Below, one piece after another: positions 7,033 to 10,858 of a DNA stretch of 10,858 nucleotides. The DNA is taken from contig CAIVDG010000156.1 of NCBI GenBank assembly GCA_903904615.1, positions 1 to 10,858 on the forward strand. Direction: 5' to 3'. Source of the DNA: an uncultured Acidimicrobiaceae bacterium (GTDB taxonomy: Bacteria; Actinomycetota; Acidimicrobiia; Acidimicrobiales; Ilumatobacteraceae). The notes under the pieces were generated by a model, which worked only from the letters and a program-made list of their open reading frames with translations, was not told the DNA's origin and did no database searches. Position numbers and translations under genes: made by a program. The first letter of the stretch is position 1, and every line of letters begins with the position of its first letter.

Positions 7033-7437
7033 ATGACCAATGCAAGCGGGGCCCGCAGTCTCTACGAGATTTGCGGTCCTGAATACTTCGAGGCGTTAGT
7101 CGACGCCTTTTACGATGGCGTGGAGACCGACGCCATCTTGATGGCCATGTATCCCGATGGCGCCGATACTGCGGGAGCTCGTCATCGGCTCACACTTTTC
7201 CTCGCCCAGTACTGGGGCGGGCCACACGATTACATGGAGCAGCGTGGACACCCCATGTTGCGCATGCGCCACGGTGGCTTTGCAATTGACGCGCAAGCCC
7301 GAGACCGTTGGCTTGTTCATATGGCTTCAGCTATTGAACAAACACTGCATCTCATTGCTGAACCCGATCGTGATTCTGTAGTTCAGCAGTTGGCTTCGTA
7401 TGTTGTGAACGCAGCCGAGCATTTACGCAATCAGTAA
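7033..7437 (+). CDS. glbO: Group II truncated haemoglobin (GlbO/trHbO type)
   Basis: This small haem protein binds O2 and reacts with NO or peroxide. The product is 134 aa, the normal length. By comparison with M. tuberculosis GlbO: B10 Tyr27 (AFYDGV), CD1 Tyr40 (AMYPDGAD), the YWGGP turn at 60-64, MEQRGHPMLRMRH with proximal F8 His80, and G8 Trp93 in RDRWLV. Tyr B10, Tyr CD1 and Trp G8 together are the GlbO distal-pocket signature, associated with slow O2 release and peroxidase-like or NO chemistry rather than O2 transport. The gene starts 3 nt after the crotonase stop with no Shine-Dalgarno, suggesting coupled translation. Its 3' end overlaps the convergent RNA methyltransferase gene by 7 nt. 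The start is supported by alignment of RSLYEICGPEYFEALV with the GlbO N-terminus. Confidence 0.94.
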   Translation: MTNASGARSLYEICGPEYFEALVDAFYDGVETDAILMAMYPDGADTAGARHRLTLFLAQYWGGPHDYMEQRGHPMLRMRHGGFAIDAQARDRWLVHMASAIEQTLHLIAEPDRDSVVQQLASYVVNAAEHLRNQ

Positions 7438-7465
7438 ATGTTGGCGTGAGGCCCAAGCGCGTAAA
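7422..7465. terminator. Possible bidirectional hairpin at the convergent glbO/methyltransferase junction
   Basis: TTTACGC (7422-7428) and GCGTAAA (7459-7465) form a perfect 7-bp dyad around a 30-nt loop that itself contains TTGG/CCAA (7441-7444 and 7453-7456). It is centred on the overlapping stop codons and would fold on both transcripts. The loop is long and there is no clean T-run, so support is weak. Confidence 0.2.
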
Positions 7466-8246
7466 GAACAATTGCTGCCGCAGCTCCAACGTTTAATGAA
7501 TCAACATCGGCATGCATAGGAATTCGCACCATGTCTGTGGCGTGAAAGATGGTCTCGGCATCTAGTCCGTCGCGCTCGCTACCCAAAAGTACCGCCACTT
7601 TTTCATTGGGCGCAACGGAGTAGTCATGCAACGAGAGTCCCGTGTCACGTGGCGTGAGTGCCACGCTGCGATAGTCGTATGCCGTCAGCAGTTCATGGAG
7701 TGCGGTGTCGCTCTGAAGTCGAGCAAACGGAAGAGTGAGTCCGGTTCCCATCGAGACGCGAAGTGCGCGTCGCGCTAATGGGTCGGCGCTTCCCGCAGAT
7801 AGCAAAAGACCATCCCAACCGAGGGCTGCAGCGCTACGAATAATGGCTCCGAGGTTGGTGGGATTATCCAGCGATTCGGCAATCACTATTCGCGAACTTG
7901 TACGGAGAAGTTCGGAGGCATCTCGTAGCGGCGGCCGTTGAAACAAGCCCACTGCACGAAGAGGAACACCGAGGCCAGTGACGTCTCTGCGTAGATCTTC
8001 GTTGCCGCAGTAAATATCTACATGTGGCAGTTGGGAGTGAAACCTTGTCGCCATGTCATCGTCACACAAAAGTGCCTGCGGTATGCACCCTGCACGTAGT
8101 GCGCGTTCTACAACTAAGTCGCCCTCTGCCACAAACAGTCCTGCACCAACAGTTTCCAGTCGATCCGACTTGCTGGCCAGTTGGCGGTCTCTCCAACGAA
8201 ACGGATCTAACCGTTCGTCGAGTGGACTAGTGACGGAATGAATCAT
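7431..8246 (-). CDS. SpoU/TrmH-family RNA 2'-O-methyltransferase
   Basis: This 271-aa SPOUT methyltransferase would transfer a methyl group from SAM to the ribose 2'-OH of an rRNA or tRNA. The N-terminal substrate-binding domain (about 15-100) includes FVAEGDLVVERAL. The C-terminal knotted domain carries motif 1 ESLDNPTNLGAIIRSA (124-139, with Asn131 and Arg137 as the expected catalytic-site residues), motif 2 LLGSERDGL (220-228) and motif 3 RIPMHADVDSLNVGAAAAIV (241-260). These are the three SpoU/TrmH signatures. The target nucleotide (for example 23S rRNA as in RlmB, or tRNA as in TrmH) cannot be assigned; the two-domain layout favours rRNA. The ATG at 8246 lies 3 nt after the menB stop, so it is probably the second gene of a menB operon. 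The stop lies inside the end of the convergent globin gene. Confidence 0.92.
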   Translation of the reverse strand: MIHSVTSPLDERLDPFRWRDRQLASKSDRLETVGAGLFVAEGDLVVERALRAGCIPQALLCDDDMATRFHSQLPHVDIYCGNEDLRRDVTGLGVPLRAVGLFQRPPLRDASELLRTSSRIVIAESLDNPTNLGAIIRSAAALGWDGLLLSAGSADPLARRALRVSMGTGLTLPFARLQSDTALHELLTAYDYRSVALTPRDTGLSLHDYSVAPNEKVAVLLGSERDGLDAETIFHATDMVRIPMHADVDSLNVGAAAAIVLYALGPHANIY

Positions 8247-8249
8247 TAA

Positions 8250-9152
8250 TTAGTAGTACCAGGGGAAAGGTGACCAGTCGGGATCACGCTTTTCCAAGAA
8301 TGATTCGCGACCTTCTGCTGCTTCATCGGTGCCATAGGCAAGACGCGTTGCCTCGCCGGCAAACACTTGTTGTCCAACAAGACCATCGTCCACCAAGTTG
8401 AAGGCGAACTTCAACATGCGTTGTGCCGTGGGGCTCTTGCCGTTGATTTCCTTTGCCCACTGAAGAGCAACCTTTTCAAGATCGGCATGCGGAACAGATT
8501 CGTTAACCGCACCCATTGCCTTCATTTCGTCGGCTGTGTATTCGCGTCCGAGGAAGAAAATCTCGCGCGCGAATTTTTGTCCGACCATTTTTGCGAGGTA
8601 CGCGGACCCGTATCCACCGTCAAACGATGCAACATCAGCGTCGGTTTGTTTGAAACGTGCGTGTTCTTTGCTGGCCAGAGTGAGGTCGGAGACCACGTGC
8701 AAGCTGTGACCACCTCCTGCGGCCCAGCCTGGAACAACACTGATGACAACTTTTGGCATGAAACGAATAAGACGCTGCACCTCGAGAATGTGAAGACGAC
8801 CAGAACGTCCTCTATCGACGGTGTCTTCGGTTTCGCCTTCGGCGTATTTGTAACCGTCTTTGCCACGAATGCGTTGGTCGCCGCCACTGCAGAACGCCCA
8901 ACCACCGTCTTTCGGTGACGGTCCATTGCCGGTGAGGAGAACACATCCAACATCGGTTGTCATGCGTGCATGGTCGAGCGCGGTGTACAACTCATCAACG
9001 GTGTGAGGACGAAATGCGTTTCGCACTTCGGGTCTGTTGAACGCAATGCGGACGGTGCCTTGGTCGACGGCTCGGTGATAGGTGATGTCGGTGAATGAAA
9101 AGCCAGGTACCTCACGCCATGCGGCGGGGTCAAAAAGGGGAGAGATGGTCAC
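8250..9152 (-). CDS. menB: 1,4-dihydroxy-2-naphthoyl-CoA synthase (MenB)
   Basis: MenB closes the ring of o-succinylbenzoyl-CoA to give 1,4-dihydroxy-2-naphthoyl-CoA in menaquinone synthesis. The 300-aa product closely resembles the mycobacterial enzyme: TDITYHRAVDQGTVRIAFNR (21-40), GNGPSPKDGGWAFCSGGDQR (75-94), RLIRFMPKVVI, GWAAGGGHSLHVV (142-154), QTDADVASFDGGYGSAYLA (169-187) and C-terminal DPDWSPFPWYY. Asp171 in QTD replaces the Gly of E. coli MenB, so this is the bicarbonate-independent (type II) enzyme. Ser176 and Tyr273 match the other conserved active-site residues. The start is GTG at 9152-9150; the ATG a few bases upstream hits a stop after three codons. The gene is followed 3 nt later by the RNA methyltransferase and is divergent from the PNPOx-like gene across 41 nt. 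No other men gene is visible here. Confidence 0.96.
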   Translation of the reverse strand: MTISPLFDPAAWREVPGFSFTDITYHRAVDQGTVRIAFNRPEVRNAFRPHTVDELYTALDHARMTTDVGCVLLTGNGPSPKDGGWAFCSGGDQRIRGKDGYKYAEGETEDTVDRGRSGRLHILEVQRLIRFMPKVVISVVPGWAAGGGHSLHVVSDLTLASKEHARFKQTDADVASFDGGYGSAYLAKMVGQKFAREIFFLGREYTADEMKAMGAVNESVPHADLEKVALQWAKEINGKSPTAQRMLKFAFNLVDDGLVGQQVFAGEATRLAYGTDEAAEGRESFLEKRDPDWSPFPWYY

Positions 9153-9193
9153 CCACTCATTGTTCCATGTAGGGGCTCGTATCCTTTAACCCC
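9153..9193. promoter_or_regulatory. Short divergent promoter region, menB / PNPOx-like gene
   Basis: Only 41 nt separate two outward-facing start codons, so the promoters must overlap. On the plus strand TATCCT (9180-9185, TANNNT) ends 8 nt before the ATG at 9194. TTGTTC (9160-9165) is a -35-like element, but with only 14 nt between them. On the minus strand AACAAT lies 6 nt before the menB GTG. Both would give leaderless or near-leaderless messages, and neither start has a clear Shine-Dalgarno. Confidence 0.35.
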
Positions 9194-9646
9194 ATGGCGG
9201 ACTGGGCAGATATTGAACTTGTTGTGCCCGATCTTGCGCAACGTATTCGACATCGCTTTGAAGGCCACCCACACCATGTGTTGGGCACGCTTGATGCGGC
9301 TGGTGCTCCTCGCCTCAGCGGAATCAATGTGTTCTTCAATGACGGCGTTCTCTGGTTTGGCAGCATGCCCCATGCGCGGAAAGCCACCGACCTGTCCCGA
9401 GACCCGCGTTTGTCGCTACACAGTGCGCCGCTCTCAGAGAATCTTGACGGCGGTGATGGCAGAGTGAGCGGTGTTGCAGCGCCCCTCTCTGCGGCCACTG
9501 TGGCACGATGGAGACCAGAAAGCCCTGCCGACGGCGAGTTCTTCTGTGTAGACGTACAAAGCGTGCATCTCGTTGAAGTGGTAGACGAGCAACTCGTAGT
9601 GACCATGTGGGATACGCGTCACGGACTCCGTATCGTCAAGCGGTGA
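9194..9646 (+). CDS. Pyridoxamine 5'-phosphate oxidase-like (FMN/F420-binding split-barrel) protein
   Basis: The 150-aa product has the look of the PNPOx-like split beta-barrel: HHVLGTLDAAGAPRLSGI (27-44), FFNDGVLWFGSMPHARKATD (47-66), then LSRDPRLSLHSAP (67-79), with the usual pattern of a strand, a Lys/Arg-rich cofactor contact and an NPRV/DPRL-type turn. Members bind FMN, coenzyme F420, biliverdin or haem; the exact cofactor cannot be chosen from sequence. True pyridoxamine phosphate oxidases are longer, so vitamin B6 synthesis is unlikely. The C-terminus ends MWDTRHGLRIVKR. The TGA overlaps the next ATG by one base (TGATG), so the gene is coupled to the FMN reductase-like gene, which supports a flavin-linked role. 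Confidence 0.8.
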   Translation: MADWADIELVVPDLAQRIRHRFEGHPHHVLGTLDAAGAPRLSGINVFFNDGVLWFGSMPHARKATDLSRDPRLSLHSAPLSENLDGGDGRVSGVAAPLSAATVARWRPESPADGEFFCVDVQSVHLVEVVDEQLVVTMWDTRHGLRIVKR

Positions 9647-10167
9647 TGACAACACTTATCGCTTTCTCCGGATCACTTCGCAAAGATTCCTTCAACACAC
9701 GTCTCATTCAAGCACTGCCATCGCTGGCTCCTGTAAACACCACTATTGCGCACTTCGATATTTCTGAATTGCCGTTGTACAACCAGGACTTAGATGCAGA
9801 CACCGTGCCCGACATTGTTGCTGCATTGCGCGCGGCAGTAGCCGAGGCAGACGGAGTCATCATTGCAACACCCGAATACAACCACTCGTATTCAGCAGTA
9901 ACGAAGAATCTCATTGATTGGGCATCGCGTCCGTTCATGAAGGGGCCAATCATCGGCAAGAAGTCAATGATCATTGCAGTAACTCCTGGTCCTGGTGGAG
10001 GAGTGCATGCAGCGCAGGCAACAACCGAAGTGCTGTCACTTCTGGGCGGAACAGTCGTTGCTCAGGTAACGGCGGCAGCCGTTCATGAAAAAGTCGACGC
10101 TGCAACCAACACAGTGACCGACGCGGACTTGGCGGCTCAGATCACCCAAGGTCTTGCTTCGTTCTAA
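9646..10167 (+). CDS. NADPH-dependent FMN reductase-like flavoprotein
   Basis: This 173-aa flavodoxin-fold protein would bind FMN and use NAD(P)H to reduce flavin, quinone or another acceptor. The N-terminal phosphate-binding loop is SGSLRKDSFNTRL (8-20), the GSxRxxSxN pattern of this family. ELPLYNQDLD (41-50) and the flavin-contact stretch TPEYNHSYSAVTKNLIDWAS (75-94) follow, then a glycine-rich TPGPGGGVHA (113-122). The chosen ATG at 9646 overlaps the previous stop by one base and puts the first strand (TLIAFSGS) at the N-terminus as expected; an upstream in-frame GTG at 9607 would add 13 unlikely residues. The nearby menB raises the possibility of a quinone substrate, but that is speculation. 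Confidence 0.9.
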   Translation: MTTLIAFSGSLRKDSFNTRLIQALPSLAPVNTTIAHFDISELPLYNQDLDADTVPDIVAALRAAVAEADGVIIATPEYNHSYSAVTKNLIDWASRPFMKGPIIGKKSMIIAVTPGPGGGVHAAQATTEVLSLLGGTVVAQVTAAAVHEKVDAATNTVTDADLAAQITQGLASF

Positions 10168-10174
10168 TTTGCGT

Positions 10175-10193
10175 CAACGCTAGAAATGCGTTG
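10175..10193. terminator. Hairpin between convergent genes
   Basis: CAACGC (10175-10180) and GCGTTG (10188-10193) form a perfect 6-bp stem with a 7-nt loop in the 32-nt gap between two convergent genes. Its position suits a bidirectional terminator. There is no long T-tract on either side (only AATTT before it), so termination efficiency is uncertain. Confidence 0.4.
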
Positions 10194-10199
10194 TCCGTG

Positions 10200-10858
10200 C
10201 TACCACGTGTCCACCATTGGTCGCTTCTTACCGGTGCGTGAGCGCCACGAGACGGTGTCACCAATGATGGCAACGATTCTTGCTCGAGTATCCGATGGGT
10301 CAATGACGTCGTCTATTTCTACGTGACTAGCCATATTCAAAGCGCTGCCGTTTTCATAGGCCTTCGCAATAAGAACAGATTCAAGCTCGGCACGTTCTGC
10401 CTCGTCGGCAACTGCTTCAAGTTCCTTCCGGTAGCCAAGACGGACTGCGCCTTCTAATCCCATGCCGCCGAATTCTCCAGTGGGCCATGCAACCGTCATG
10501 TCATTCGCGTGGAAACTGCCTTTTGCCATTGCCTGAGCACCAAGTCCGTATCCCTTTCGCAACACAATTGTGATCCATGGAACCGTGATGCTGGCAGCGG
10601 TGACGAACATGCGACCGAAGTGGCGAACTTGCGCAGTGTGTTCTGCATCTGGGCCCACCATGAACCCCGGCGTATCACACAGGCTCACAATTGGTATGTC
10701 GTATGCATCGCAGAGCTGAATGAAACGCGAAGCTTTGTCGGCTGAGTCGGCATCAATTGCGCCGCCCAGGTGTGCTGGATTATTCGCGATCACTCCGACG
10801 GGTTTTCCTTCAATTCGCATCAGCGTTGTCAAGATGCCAATTCCAAATGTCGGACGAA
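10200..10858 (-). CDS. Biotin-dependent acyl-CoA carboxylase carboxyltransferase subunit (partial, N-terminus outside window)
   Basis: The frame is open to the right edge (218 full codons plus two bases visible) and ends at TAG 10202-10200, so only the C-terminal part is seen. The enzyme moves the carboxyl group from carboxybiotin to an acyl-CoA such as acetyl- or propionyl-CoA. The visible fragment has the second crotonase-like carboxyltransferase domain: RPTFGIGIL, GKPVGVIANNPAHLGGAIDA, FIQLCDAYDIPIVSLCDTPG with DTPGFMVG at visible residues 61-68, RKGYGLGAQAM (100-110), AWPTGEFGGMGLEGAV, then AYENGSALNMASHVEIDDVIDP. The GYGLGAQAM and MGLEGAV segments differ from the common PccB forms (GGAYIAM, MGAEGAV). 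Acyl specificity, and whether it is part of a larger fused carboxylase, cannot be settled. A TTG at 10832 is internal, not the start. Confidence 0.93.
   Translation of the reverse strand, partial: RPTFGIGILTTLMRIEGKPVGVIANNPAHLGGAIDADSADKASRFIQLCDAYDIPIVSLCDTPGFMVGPDAEHTAQVRHFGRMFVTAASITVPWITIVLRKGYGLGAQAMAKGSFHANDMTVAWPTGEFGGMGLEGAVRLGYRKELEAVADEAERAELESVLIAKAYENGSALNMASHVEIDDVIDPSDTRARIVAIIGDTVSWRSRTGKKRPMVDTW

Noticed and set aside
8367..8918. 183-codon open frame on the plus strand inside menB
   Set aside because: It is antisense to a near-perfect MenB and its product resembles nothing recognisable.
10830..10832. TTG as the start of the carboxyltransferase gene
   Set aside because: The frame continues upstream as RPTFGIGIL, which matches the family, so the gene is cut by the window edge and not started here.
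1..10858. CRISPR arrays, tRNA/rRNA genes, transposons, phage or toxin-antitoxin genes
   Set aside because: No regularly spaced repeats, cloverleaf-like sequence, transposase or integrase motifs were seen; the gene set is chromosomal and dense, so no novel defence or mobile system is claimed.

Overview
This window is an ordinary-looking chromosomal segment of a bacterium, most likely an actinobacterium of moderate GC content (about half by eye). The lineage call is an inference. It rests on the gene order secA-prfB-ftsE-ftsX, an RF2 gene with no programmed frameshift, a mycobacterial-type MenB, a truncated haemoglobin of the GlbO (group II) type, and very little Shine-Dalgarno sequence ahead of the starts. 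The deeper-branching Acidimicrobiia would fit the moderate GC, but the sequence alone cannot prove that.

Layout. Positions 1-495 (minus) hold the first 165 codons of a HAD-superfamily phosphatase that runs off the left edge. A short divergent intergenic region (496-572) separates it from a rightward run of core housekeeping genes: secA (573-3356), prfB (3384-4490), ftsE (4546-5223) and ftsX (5220-6125, 4-nt overlap with ftsE). The same direction continues with a crotonase-fold enoyl-CoA isomerase/hydratase (6169-7029) and a truncated haemoglobin (7033-7437). The haemoglobin overlaps tail-to-tail by 7 nt with a leftward pair, menB (9152 to 8250) and a SpoU/TrmH RNA 2'-O-methyltransferase (8246 to 7431). 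Starting 41 nt from menB and facing the other way is a rightward flavin-linked pair: a PNPOx-like protein (9194-9646) and an NADPH-dependent FMN reductase-like flavodoxin-fold protein (9646-10167). A leftward biotin-dependent acyl-CoA carboxyltransferase fragment (10858 to 10200) closes the window.

How the genes work together. The left half is secretion (SecA), translation termination (RF2) and division/cell-wall hydrolase control (FtsEX). The right half is acyl-CoA and redox chemistry: a crotonase, menaquinone synthesis (MenB), an O2/NO-reactive globin, two flavin-type proteins and a carboxylase subunit. This is a plausible neighbourhood but not a demonstrated pathway.

I found no mobile element, CRISPR array, RNA gene or prophage, and no convincing new system. 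The best leads are a recurring TAGGNT/TANNNT box 6-10 nt ahead of four gene starts, suggesting leaderless or near-leaderless transcripts, and a crotonase whose usual two glutamates are replaced while a glutamate appears where the ECI2/PECI isomerases carry theirs. Small dyads also sit at or just after several stop codons. There is no gene-free stretch longer than 77 bases.
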